46,389 nucleotides of DNA from Bacteroidaceae bacterium (GTDB lineage: Bacteria > Bacteroidota > Bacteroidia > Bacteroidales > Bacteroidaceae): the NCBI GenBank assembly GCA_017547385.1, contig JAFYPU010000028.1, positions 1-46,389 of the forward strand, read 5' to 3'. The notes under the pieces are model-generated. The model ran no database searches. It saw only the letters and a list, made by a program, of their open reading frames with translations, and was not told where the DNA came from. Each line of letters begins with the position of its first letter. The first letter of the stretch is position 1. Positions 30,663-39,436 of this stretch are shown here, in pieces. Made by a program: the position numbers and the translations under genes.

Positions 30663-32909
30663 TTATTGTTGGAAACGCTTGGCAGCACGCAGCAGGTGGC
30701 GAACGGTGCTGATGATTTCCTGCGTTTCTTGCAGCGTACTCAGATAGAGCATGGCAAGTTTGATATTGGTATTCTCACTTTGAATACGGTCTTGCTGCAT
30801 GTGGCGTATCTGAGATATGCGACTCTTCAAGGCATTGCCTTCCACCAAGAGTTCGTCTTGATTTTTGAAATCGCATGTTTCAATCATGTGAGCCGCTTCT
30901 TGCAAGAAACGATCAACATCGTTGCAAACGGGCACCAGTTCATCAACATACTTCTGCGGCAGCGGCGCAAAATTGTTATCGACGTGCTCCATAATGGGCT
31001 CGAGCATGCGTTTCAGCGAATAGATGATTTGCGAATTGCTGTTGCATCCCAGGTGGAACCAAGTGTTTTTCTCGACAGCCAAGAGGTAGTCGATTTTGCG
31101 CATACCAAGGATTTCTTTGCGGCGATAGCGTTTCCACATGTGCTTTTCCTCACTTGTACGCACCAATACACTGCGCAAACGACGCACATCGTCCTGCATC
31201 AATCCCTGCGTGATACCGGCAAAGGCTTCACGTGCATAGTTCACAATGCCGCTCTGCGTTCTTGCCACGTGCTGTTGCAAGAGCTGCCATGTTTCTTGCT
31301 TGTCGTGCGACTGCACCAGCTGTCTGTAGAGTGTATCGACATTGTCCTCCTCTTTTTTCTTCTTGAACTTGCGATTGTTGTTCACCATCACGGCCACGAT
31401 AACTCCGATGACGGCCACCATGGCTATGATGCCGCCGAGGTGGTTCAGCATGGCGATGGTGAAGCTAAGGATGAAAGCTGCTCCGGCAGTGATGAACCAT
31501 CCACCGATAACGGTGATAACACCTGTTACGCGGTAAACAGCAGTTTCTCTGCCCCATGCACGGTCTGCCAAAGAGCTACCCATGGCCACCATGAAAGCCA
31601 CATAGGTGGTGGAGAGCGGCAACTTGAGCGACGTACCCACAACGATGAGCAATCCTGCCAGCACCAAGTTGACTGAAGCGCGTACCAGGTCGAACGCCAC
31701 TCCCTCTTCAAGCACAGCTTCTTCTGTGTTGAAACGTGCGTTCACCCACTGCTTCAATCCGGCAGGTACAAATCGCATCACAAAGGAGGTTGAGTCGAGC
31801 ACGTTGCGCACTGTTTTTCTTGCCACACGCGAACTACTGAACACTTCATCGCCATTGTCCTGACGAGCAAGGTTCACGGATGTTTGTATCACCTTGTGAG
31901 CTTTTTTGGAAGTGCAAACAGCCACAGCCATGATGGTTCCGGCACCCACCAAGAACCATTGTATGTAAGGCAGCGTGGAGTCGCCTGCCAACACATTCAT
32001 ATAATAATTATCGGCACTGACGCCGGCACTATTGGCAGTGAAGTCAAGATAACTCTCCAAACCGGCCAAAGGAACTCCGATGAAGTTCACCAAGTCGTTA
32101 CCGGCAAATGCCATGGCGAGAGAGAATGTTCCGAAAAGCACAATCAATTTGAAGATATTCACCTTGCAAAGATGCAGCAACTGCACCAAAATGGCGGCTA
32201 CCACGAAGATGACCGAAAGCATCAACAAGCGGTTGTCGGCAATGTATTCGGGAGTGAGACCCACCGAAGCACCCAGTTTGGAACTCTTCATGCCCACCAC
32301 CAAAAGGAAGTAGATGATGGAGGTGATGGAAATTCCGCCAAAGATAGCGATGGTCCAACGCAAGTGCTTTTTGTAAGTGAACGTGAACACCACACGTGCC
32401 AACCACATCACGATGAAACCAAAGACAAAGGCGATGGCCACAGACAAGAAGATGCCGATAATCATCGTCAGTGCCTTGTCGGTGTTAATGAGTTCGGCAT
32501 ACGATTGTCCCTCGGTTATCATCTTTGAGAGGGCCAAAGCCGTGCTACCACCCAACAATCCGAACACCATACTTACGGTGGTGGAAGTGGGCATACCGAG
32601 CGTGTTGAAGATGTCCATCACAATGACATCGGTAGCCGACACAGCCAGGAACACACACATCACATCAGCAAATGTGTAGAGCGTCGGTTGCAAAACACCG
32701 TGGCGAGCCACATCCATCATGCCGCTACTCGATGAAGCACCGACAATGATACCTATCACCGCCACAATCAGAATGGTACGAAACTTTGCAGCTTTCGCTC
32801 CCACAGCCGGACTCATAAAGTTCACCGCATCGTTGGCCACACCCACAGAGAGGTCCACCGTGGCCAGAATGAGCAGAAAGCCCAGCACAAACAAATACAT
32901 GATATCCAT
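30663..32909 (-). CDS. PiT-family inorganic phosphate transporter with C-terminal helical domain
   Basis: A 748-residue inner-membrane transporter of the PiT family (phosphate/cation symport). The N-terminal two thirds have many membrane segments with both duplicated PiT signatures: VANDAVNFMSPAVGAKA (24-40) plus NTLGMPTSTTVSMVFGLLGG, and later FAGNDLVNFIGVPLAG plus LPLSTTYVAFMVAMGSSLADRAWG. From about residue 525 a charged soluble helical region follows (KFKKKKEEDN to the end), resembling a PhoU-like domain, which would explain the unusual length. No pho-type operator was recognised. A -7 box lies at 32979-32986. Confidence 0.92.
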   Translation of the reverse strand: MDIMYLFVLGFLLILATVDLSVGVANDAVNFMSPAVGAKAAKFRTILIVAVIGIIVGASSSSGMMDVARHGVLQPTLYTFADVMCVFLAVSATDVIVMDIFNTLGMPTSTTVSMVFGLLGGSTALALSKMITEGQSYAELINTDKALTMIIGIFLSVAIAFVFGFIVMWLARVVFTFTYKKHLRWTIAIFGGISITSIIYFLLVVGMKSSKLGASVGLTPEYIADNRLLMLSVIFVVAAILVQLLHLCKVNIFKLIVLFGTFSLAMAFAGNDLVNFIGVPLAGLESYLDFTANSAGVSADNYYMNVLAGDSTLPYIQWFLVGAGTIMAVAVCTSKKAHKVIQTSVNLARQDNGDEVFSSSRVARKTVRNVLDSTSFVMRFVPAGLKQWVNARFNTEEAVLEEGVAFDLVRASVNLVLAGLLIVVGTSLKLPLSTTYVAFMVAMGSSLADRAWGRETAVYRVTGVITVIGGWFITAGAAFILSFTIAMLNHLGGIIAMVAVIGVIVAVMVNNNRKFKKKKEEDNVDTLYRQLVQSHDKQETWQLLQQHVARTQSGIVNYAREAFAGITQGLMQDDVRRLRSVLVRTSEEKHMWKRYRRKEILGMRKIDYLLAVEKNTWFHLGCNSNSQIIYSLKRMLEPIMEHVDNNFAPLPQKYVDELVPVCNDVDRFLQEAAHMIETCDFKNQDELLVEGNALKSRISQIRHMQQDRIQSENTNIKLAMLYLSTLQETQEIISTVRHLLRAAKRFQQ

Positions 32910-32978
32910 ATAGATAATTTATTGATTGATTGCAATCTCACTGTAAGCACCCGACAATTCGGCCGAATGCAAGCGAGG

Positions 32979-32986
32979 CAAAAATA
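32979..32986 (-). promoter_or_regulatory. -7 box for the phosphate transporter
   Basis: Minus-strand TATTTTTG, about 70 bp ahead of the ATG. -33 box unclear. The stretch 32910-33600 otherwise holds a small hairpin at 33237-33253 and the repeats listed next; no gene is supported. Confidence 0.45.
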
Positions 32987-33272
32987 ATACATTTTCCGTA
33001 TTGTTTCATAAAATTTATCAAAAAGAAATGTGCTTTTGAAAAGTTTCTTTCGGCCATGAAAATTACAAAAGCCGACTTTTCCGAGGCTAAACATAGCAAT
33101 ATGAAACTACAGAAAGGGAAAGACAGCCAAGAGGCTGCATACTTACACTTTCGCACCTTACATTTTGAGTTTTTTAATCATAGGCAAGAAGCGACATGCG
33201 CACCTCTCAAAAAATGGGAATAACATACAAAAACACGAAAGCAACACTTTCGTAAACGGCATAGGCATCCAT

Positions 33273-33335
33273 GAAAATCTGCAAGGCGTTTAGAAATTTA
33301 TACAAGCACTGCAGAAATTTCTAAACGGCGTGTAA
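33273..33335. repeat. 21-bp-period palindromic array (family 2, locus c)
   Basis: Three exact 21-bp units at 33273-33293, 33294-33314 and 33315-33335. Unit 1 has TCTGCAAGGCGTTTAG as at locus a, unit 2 CAAGCACTGCAG, and unit 3 CTAAACGGCGTGTAA. The flank to 33381 matches the flank of locus b. Confidence 0.7.
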
Positions 33336-33367
33336 ATTTGTGCGACACCAAGCCCCGTTTTTCTATC

Positions 33368-33443
33368 AAAGTGTCAGCAAAACGAGTTGAGAGTGAAACG
33401 AAACTTATCTCGGCTTCTTATTCCGAGCCGAAGCAATACTTGG
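33368..33443. repeat. Degenerate single copy of the family 1 repeat (locus D)
   Basis: CAAAGTG at the left and ATTCCGAGCCGAAGCAATAC near the right end match the two ends of the family 1 unit, with an inner CGGCTTC/GAAGCCG-type palindrome. There is only one copy and it is shorter (about 76 bp). It directly follows the family 2 array. Confidence 0.5.
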
Positions 33444-33599
33444 ATTTCAACCAATGTGGCAGACCGAAGTGGATGGTTGTCGTGGTGTTTGTCCTCCCTG
33501 TTACATTTTTTTTGTATCTTCGCGCCACTATCCCAACAATCCTCGGGAAAGAGCAGAGCCCTTATTTAGACTTCTGCCCCACCCTGCACATTTTTCATC

Positions 33600-34376
33600 A
33601 TGAAGATAAGCATCATCACCGCCACATACAACAGTGCAGAAACCCTGCGCGACACCATGGAAAGTTTGTTGAGACAAACCTACGACAACTACGAATATAT
33701 CGTGGTGGATGGCAATTCAAAGGACGAAACCATGGAGTTGGTGCGCGAATATGAGCCACGTTTCGAGGGACGCATGCGCTGGATCAGCGAAAGCGATAAG
33801 GGCCTCTATGATGCCATGAACAAAGGGCTGAAAATGGCGCAAGGAGATGTGGTGGGATTGCTCAACTCAGACGACTTCTACACCTCCAACGACGTGCTGG
33901 AACAAATTGTTCGCACATTGAGCGACGAAAAAGCTGACGCCGTGTATGGCGATGTGCACTATGTCAACGCGAACAATTTGCAACGCTGCGTGCGCTATTA
34001 TTCGTCAAAGGATTTTCGACGCAGTTGGATGCGATTGGGATTTATGCCGGCGCATCCTTCCTTCTACTGCCGAAGAGATTTGTATCTGAAACACGGACTT
34101 TTCGACACAAGCTATAAAGTAGCAGCCGACTTCGAACAATTGTTGCGACTGATCTATGTGAACAACATCCGCACCTGCTACTTGCAGAAAGACTTCGTAA
34201 CCATGCGTACCGGCGGTGTGAGCAACGCAGGCTGGCGCAGCCATCTCAACATCATGAGAGACCATCGCCGTGCCTTGCACACCAACGGTGTACGCAGTTG
34301 TTATCCGCTTCTGGCCCTCAGATATTTTTATAAAATATACGAGATTGTGAAGAGCAGAGGCGTGTCCTTACAATGA
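33600..34376 (+). CDS. Family 2 glycosyltransferase (WcaE-like)
   Basis: A 258-residue GT2. Opening KISIITATYNSAETL, sugar-nucleotide segment IVVDGNSKDET near residue 34, SDKGLYDAMNKGL near 65, and metal motif LLNSDDFY near 91. PAHPSFYCRRDLY near 150 is typical of the colanic-acid WcaE type. The only plus-strand gene of the polysaccharide locus, convergent with the operon on the other strand. A weak promoter (TATCTTCG at 33515-33522) precedes it. The 175-bp gap to the WecA-like gene shows a small AATAGC/GCTATT hairpin and no strong terminator. Confidence 0.87.
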   Translation: MKISIITATYNSAETLRDTMESLLRQTYDNYEYIVVDGNSKDETMELVREYEPRFEGRMRWISESDKGLYDAMNKGLKMAQGDVVGLLNSDDFYTSNDVLEQIVRTLSDEKADAVYGDVHYVNANNLQRCVRYYSSKDFRRSWMRLGFMPAHPSFYCRRDLYLKHGLFDTSYKVAADFEQLLRLIYVNNIRTCYLQKDFVTMRTGGVSNAGWRSHLNIMRDHRRALHTNGVRSCYPLLALRYFYKIYEIVKSRGVSLQ

Positions 34377-34550
34377 TTGTATGCAATATCAAATAGCCTT
34401 TATGCTATTCCTGTTCTAAATCGTAATAAGAAAATAAACTCCGGCACTCCATGAACAAAAAGGCTCAAACTTGACGCAAAAAATAGCCAAGCCTCTCACA
34501 CCTTGCAAACTTGCATATAAATATTTCAGGAAGCCGTATTCTTTCTCCCT

Positions 34551-35654
34551 TTACTTAGAGACAGCTTTTCTTTTTGAGATGAAAAAATTTAGAAGCAAAT
34601 GAAAAAGCGTATAGAGCAAGATGTCTATCACTACTATTAAATTAATATTCACCTGTAATGCGTAGAGCAAATTGTTCAACACTATAAAAAATATGGCCAA
34701 CAACAGGATGACTCCTAACGTGCTTCTCATTGACTTTCCCGCCAGCATCAATTTGTGATGTATATGCGTTTTGTCGGGATGAAAAATGGAAACACCACGA
34801 CGTATTCTGCTTAAAGCCACTCTTATCAAGTCGAAAGTAGGCACTAACATCAAGCTGTAACTTATTAATAGGGAGTCAGGACGATATGGCATCTGATCCG
34901 GTTTATCCATCGCGTATTTTATCGCAAAATATGCCAATGCATACCCCAACACCAAACTTCCTGCATCTCCCATGAATGTTTTCGTGTTACGCTCCACACT
35001 GCCAAACATATTGTAAATATAGAAGGCCACTACACTCCCCAAAAAGCCACAAGAGAAAAGAGTATAGCCTAGAATCCCCATCTGATAAAACAAATAAGTA
35101 AACGAAGCTAACACTAATATGCAAAGCCCTGAGGCCAATCCATCAATTCCATCAATCAAATTAACAGCATTGACAATCAACAAAGAAACAAAGACGGTTA
35201 ATGGATAGCTTATCCAAATAGAAATCTCCCATACCCCTAAAAATCCATATAAATTATTAATCTGCACGCCACAAAGGGGATAAAATATAGAAGCCAGAAT
35301 CTGAATGACAAGCTTTATGCGAGCATCCATACCGAAGATGTCATCCATAAGCCCAATAAGATATATCAAGAAGAAACCCGATAGAAGAATTAGACCGGTA
35401 GTTTTTATCTCAAATGTTTCTAAACTTCCTAACATGAGAGTCAATGCAGCAATTGTTCCGACCAACATTGCAGGAACAAACAACACTCCTCCTAAGCGTG
35501 GGATATTATTACTACGATGCACTTTGCGTTCATCTGGAAGATCATATAGCTTTTTCTTCTTACACAGATATAGTAAAAAAGGCATCAACACTAATGTCAA
35601 TGTCATACTGACCATAAACGATACCAAAGGATAAGCCCAATTACTCAATAACAT
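34551..35654 (-). CDS. WecA/TagO-like undecaprenyl-phosphate glycosyl-1-phosphate transferase
   Basis: Polytopic transferase of 367 residues, MraY/WecA family, which puts a sugar-1-phosphate (often GlcNAc-1-P) on undecaprenyl phosphate to start a glycan chain. Conserved loops: DLPDERKVHRSNNIPRLGG near residue 38, LMDDIFG near 102, NAVNLIDGIDGLASG near 161, FMGDAGSLVLGY near 228, and HPDKTHIHHKLM near 292. About eleven membrane segments. Last gene of the eight-gene operon. The locus also has a second initiating transferase of another family at 43307. Confidence 0.9.
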   Translation of the reverse strand: MLLSNWAYPLVSFMVSMTLTLVLMPFLLYLCKKKKLYDLPDERKVHRSNNIPRLGGVLFVPAMLVGTIAALTLMLGSLETFEIKTTGLILLSGFFLIYLIGLMDDIFGMDARIKLVIQILASIFYPLCGVQINNLYGFLGVWEISIWISYPLTVFVSLLIVNAVNLIDGIDGLASGLCILVLASFTYLFYQMGILGYTLFSCGFLGSVVAFYIYNMFGSVERNTKTFMGDAGSLVLGYALAYFAIKYAMDKPDQMPYRPDSLLISYSLMLVPTFDLIRVALSRIRRGVSIFHPDKTHIHHKLMLAGKSMRSTLGVILLLAIFFIVLNNLLYALQVNINLIVVIDILLYTLFHLLLNFFISKRKAVSK

Positions 35655-35732
35655 AATGTGTATTCTATCTTTTGAGTTTATTTAATAACGTAGCGAGACA
35701 TTCATTTATTACACTTGCGCTTCATAAAACCA

Positions 35733-36446
35733 TCACGAGCTACGCAACAGTCTTTTTATGATGTTATATATTAAATATATACGGTATGAGATTTTGAAAA
35801 ATAAGCTCGTGGGCTTTGCAAACCCACCTCCGGATGCATTTGATGAATGTCGACGATAAATGATGCAAGGCTCGGAAAGAGATACAGCACGAAAGAATGT
35901 AGCACCTACCAAATAAATCCAATTGTCATGCGTACATAAACTATAATTCCGAGGAAAAGGTAATGCCTTTTGCAATACATTTTTTTTAAAGCACATGCAA
36001 CATCCCAAATAACTGAATTTTATATAATTCCCGATTAAAGACTTGTATGATTTTCTCTTATCGAAAAAAGTTTCGGGAAGAATTTTACCATCTTCTAATT
36101 GTATTAAAGCATTAGTTACAACCAAATCAGAATCAGTCAACTCTTTCATGCACATTTCCACCTTGTTTGGCAACCAGATGTCATCTTGATCACATAAAAA
36201 GATGACGTCACCTTTGGCATAAGTCAAGGCACGTTCAAAATTACGGGTATATCCTAAACGATTCGTGTGCTTGTAAACACGAACCAAACTTGACGAAAGG
36301 GCTTCTATTTGTAACAAAGTATCATCCGTAGATCCATCGTCAGAAATTATAATTTCATCTGTTGCATCCAATTGAGGCAAGATACTTTCAATCTGCTGGC
36401 GAATATATTTACCACCATTATATGTTGCAATGCATACACTTATCAT
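35733..36446 (-). CDS. Family 2 glycosyltransferase
   Basis: A 237-residue GT2. Opening ISVCIATYNGGKYI, IIISDDGSTDDTL near residue 33, then the metal motif CDQDDIWLPNKVE near 86, shared with the preceding gene and common in rhamnosyltransferase-like enzymes. The C-terminus is a basic amphipathic helix that may touch the membrane. Start codon and previous stop share one base (TAATG), so translation is probably coupled. AT-rich like its neighbours. Donor sugar unknown. Confidence 0.85.
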   Translation of the reverse strand: MISVCIATYNGGKYIRQQIESILPQLDATDEIIISDDGSTDDTLLQIEALSSSLVRVYKHTNRLGYTRNFERALTYAKGDVIFLCDQDDIWLPNKVEMCMKELTDSDLVVTNALIQLEDGKILPETFFDKRKSYKSLIGNYIKFSYLGCCMCFKKNVLQKALPFPRNYSLCTHDNWIYLVGATFFRAVSLSEPCIIYRRHSSNASGGGFAKPTSLFFKISYRIYLIYNIIKRLLRSS

Positions 36447-37303
36447 TACTTATCTTGTTTGCGGTTATAGGCAAAATAATACCAAATTTTATAATACAAG
36501 AACTTTAATGGAGAACCATAAGACAGAGCACTCAACATACGATAATAAGATATATTTTCTTTAATGACCCCTCTCAGTCTTTTAAATTTATTCAAGACAT
36601 AATTATATCTAAAATCCTTTGCTCCTAAAGTATTGTGTCCATGTTGCCGATAAAGTATTGTTGGATCTGAAATGTATTCAATAATTCCTTTTTCTTTATA
36701 TACTTTTAAAGCCATCCAGACATCGTGCATGATTGCTGCGTCAGACATAGGCAGGGAGACACTTTTTGCTTTTTTATTGAAAGCCATCGCACATCCGGTC
36801 ACAAGGCAGTGCCCTCCCAACCTATCAAAAGTATTTAGCAAAGAAGGTTCTATTCTAAACATTTGCCACAATGAGGGACAAATGGTGCTTAGAGATTCGT
36901 TAACAACCTTCAAATCTGTATGTACAATTAATGGCAAATTGGGATATTTTGCTTCTAATTCCTGCAAAGCCGATATAGACTTTTCCACCTTGTTAGGCAA
37001 CCATACATCATCTTGGTCTGAAAACATATAATAATCTGCATCTATGGCCTCCATCATAGATGTAAAGTTTCCTTTAGCACCACATTTATCTACACTATCC
37101 AAGAGTACAATTCGGTCATCAATAGCTGCATACTTCCGAACTATTGATAGTGTCGAATCCATGGATAAATCATCCTTAACATATAACGTCCAATTGCGAT
37201 ATGTCTGACTTAAGATTGATTCTATTTGTTCAGATATATAGGATTCGCCATTATACGTAGCCATGAGTATTGCCAAACGCTTATTAACTGCTTCCTTATT
37301 CAT
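36446..37303 (-). CDS. Family 2 glycosyltransferase
   Basis: A 285-residue GT2 related to the following gene. LAILMATYNGESYISEQIES, LYVKDDLSMDST near residue 36, metal motif FSDQDDVWLPNKVE near 93, and MHDVWMALKVY near 188 (acceptor-side acid). The motif set resembles alpha-rhamnosyltransferases, but the sugar cannot be fixed from sequence. It starts 2 bp after the EpsG-like gene stops. AT-rich composition suggests it entered with the rest of the variable cassette. Confidence 0.86.
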   Translation of the reverse strand: MNKEAVNKRLAILMATYNGESYISEQIESILSQTYRNWTLYVKDDLSMDSTLSIVRKYAAIDDRIVLLDSVDKCGAKGNFTSMMEAIDADYYMFSDQDDVWLPNKVEKSISALQELEAKYPNLPLIVHTDLKVVNESLSTICPSLWQMFRIEPSLLNTFDRLGGHCLVTGCAMAFNKKAKSVSLPMSDAAIMHDVWMALKVYKEKGIIEYISDPTILYRQHGHNTLGAKDFRYNYVLNKFKRLRGVIKENISYYRMLSALSYGSPLKFLYYKIWYYFAYNRKQDK

Positions 37304-37305
37304 AA

Positions 37306-38352
37306 TTATGAGACACTTTGCAATAACAAGTTATTATAGAATACATCTTGCAGAAATACGGCAAACACAAAAAGCACGACTAATAAGCGAGCAACATTAA
37401 TCGGGCGCACCGCATAGACAAGATAAGGAATTAATACTATTTCCACAACTGCCAACATTTCACTTCCACGATAAGCCAACACCGGCATAAAAGAGAAGAG
37501 TAAAAAGACAAGAGTGCTAAATGCATATATTTTTAACATAATAGGCATGTAGCGCGCTCTATCTTTAATCACCTCATATTTCATCAACAGGAAATAATAT
37601 ATTAGAAGCTTCAGTAGAAAAGCAACATTAAAAATATTTATATCATCACCGGCCATTACTCCTTTATCTTTCATTTCCTGATAAACCTTAATCTTATCTT
37701 GAAAGAAAGGTATGGGTACTAATTCCAACAAATCTATTCTTAGGATAGCCAATAAATACCCCATCAAAGGAGCTAAATATAAGAAATACTTCCAACGAGT
37801 GCTCAAAGAAGAATTTCCTAAAAACACTAAAGGTAAGTATAGTAACGAAGAATAGTGAAATATCATAGCAACCATTATTGCCAGCAAATACTTTTTCTTC
37901 TTACCCTCTGACAAAAATCTTATAGCATATAAAAATATAGCAACAGCTACTGCTGCACGAATTTGGGTACACTCATGAATAATAAAAAAATGTCCCATCC
38001 ATATTAAAACAGCCAATAAAGAGTACTCAGATAGTTTGTGTATAGACCATGCTTTTAAGGGAATTGCAAGCAATGCATACATAATAAAAACTCCACGAAC
38101 ATCGCCCAACACTAAAGAAGAAATTGAAGATATCCATTTGAAAGTTGGCTCAACCATGAAATCGGGATCAGAATACATCTCCGTGTACATCATTGAGTCT
38201 TTGTCTATTCCTATAGGACGAAATGCAACTATAAAAAACATCAGCAGCACAACTGCAGTATATATAAGTAATTCTACATGCTTATCTTCCTTGTCGAAAA
38301 AGATAAGCACTGCAACCACAGCCAACAATATGCCGATAATTGTAATATACAC
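37306..38352 (-). CDS. EpsG-family polysaccharide polymerase (Wzy-like)
   Basis: A 348-residue inner-membrane protein with about ten hydrophobic segments and a large loop (about residues 190-230). The early RPIGIDKDSMMYTEMYSD and HEEC-like HECTQIRAAVAVAIFLYAIRF near 127 are typical of EpsG/Wzy polymerases that join repeat units at the periplasmic face. The start is GTG at 38352, since no ATG fits between it and the Wzz stop 13 bp upstream. Poor conservation of the family makes the precise linkage unpredictable. Confidence 0.8.
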   Translation of the reverse strand: MYITIIGILLAVVAVLIFFDKEDKHVELLIYTAVVLLMFFIVAFRPIGIDKDSMMYTEMYSDPDFMVEPTFKWISSISSLVLGDVRGVFIMYALLAIPLKAWSIHKLSEYSLLAVLIWMGHFFIIHECTQIRAAVAVAIFLYAIRFLSEGKKKKYLLAIMVAMIFHYSSLLYLPLVFLGNSSLSTRWKYFLYLAPLMGYLLAILRIDLLELVPIPFFQDKIKVYQEMKDKGVMAGDDINIFNVAFLLKLLIYYFLLMKYEVIKDRARYMPIMLKIYAFSTLVFLLFSFMPVLAYRGSEMLAVVEIVLIPYLVYAVRPINVARLLVVLFVFAVFLQDVFYNNLLLQSVS

Positions 38353-38365
38353 AGTTGAGTATCTG

Positions 38366-39436
38366 CTAGAAAGTTATCGTATCATCTTTACGAATCAGCA
38401 ATATAGTCCTTACCAAAAATGTTATGAAAAGAACACACAACACAAAGATCATACGTTTGGGTCCCGCATGTTTAATAGGCACTGTTGAATTTTGTATTGT
38501 CGTAAAAGCCGGTGTACGCTCCATCAACTTGGCTTGAGCCAACTGCTTTTGTTGAGTAAACGAACTATAGGTATTGTAAGCAACCTGCATTTCATTTTCA
38601 TAATTTTCCTCAATACTTTTATACGACTGCAGGACCAAGTCTTGATGAGAGTCTGCAAATTCAGAATATGCACGCTGCGCCTTTTCATATTCCTTTCTTG
38701 CTTTCTCGCACAAGCCGGTTACATGTTCCAGGTCTATACGCGCTTTATTAGTTCTATATTCTGTAATAAAATCCTGTAACTTCATCTTTATCGTATCTGC
38801 TAATTGAGCAGCCACCAAAGGGTCTTGCGCAGTTGTGGTTATAGAAATCACATCTGTTTTCTTGTCAACCATACATTTGATATTAGCTGAGATAGCCGAA
38901 ACCACTTCATTTTGCTTCTTACTTAAACGGAAAGGATCAACTTTATACTGCTTTTGTCCTTGCACATCTTCTTGTGATGTTGATAATTTCTCCACCAAAA
39001 AACCGATAGCAATATCCCACCAAGCAAACTTTTGTTCTTTTGTTAAATAGTCCACATATTTACCCTTAAACTTACCATCTTTGGTTTCCACAACCACATC
39101 CATCAAAGGAACTAAGAAGTCTGTAGACTTCATCAAATCAGGATAGAATGTGGGCGTAATAGCATCGCTTGATGATAAGTTATTCATATTTATGCCCATC
39201 ATTGAAGCAATTCCACTTAGGCCACCTGAAATGCTGCTTCCGGAGGAACTGTATTCCGGAGCCAAGGTTACTTTTACCTTATAATACCTTGGAACACAAA
39301 GTGCCAAAGCAGAGGCTACTATCCCAGCCACTAATAAAGGAACAATATACTTTTTCTTGTTCTTAATTATCACACGAAACAATAGGTCCAACCTAAGTTC
39401 TTTTTTTAATATAGACTGCATTTCTTTTTCTGACAT
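38366..39436 (-). CDS. Wzz-type chain-length determinant
   Basis: A 356-residue inner-membrane protein. One membrane segment lies near residues 32-52 (YIVPLLVAGIVASALALC) and another near 325-345. The periplasmic middle is a long coiled coil (about 200-290). RKNQNEVV-like segments and the proline-rich PIKHAGPKRMIFVLC before the second segment are typical of Wzz/GumC. It lacks a fused tyrosine kinase, and no kinase gene is seen in the locus. Its start overlaps the end of the flippase gene by 31 bp, which points to tight coupling. It sets polymer length together with the polymerase next door. Confidence 0.87.
   Translation of the reverse strand: MSEKEMQSILKKELRLDLLFRVIIKNKKKYIVPLLVAGIVASALALCVPRYYKVKVTLAPEYSSSGSSISGGLSGIASMMGINMNNLSSSDAITPTFYPDLMKSTDFLVPLMDVVVETKDGKFKGKYVDYLTKEQKFAWWDIAIGFLVEKLSTSQEDVQGQKQYKVDPFRLSKKQNEVVSAISANIKCMVDKKTDVISITTTAQDPLVAAQLADTIKMKLQDFITEYRTNKARIDLEHVTGLCEKARKEYEKAQRAYSEFADSHQDLVLQSYKSIEENYENEMQVAYNTYSSFTQQKQLAQAKLMERTPAFTTIQNSTVPIKHAGPKRMIFVLCVLFITFLVRTILLIRKDDTITF

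Noticed and set aside
32910-33000. Riboswitch or phosphate-responsive operator upstream of the transporter
   Set aside because: No conserved aptamer fold or Pho-box-like direct repeats could be recognised.
32930-33223. 97-codon plus-strand frame in the gap upstream of the phosphate transporter
   Set aside because: Starts inside the transporter leader, has no protein-like motif and no promoter in the right place.
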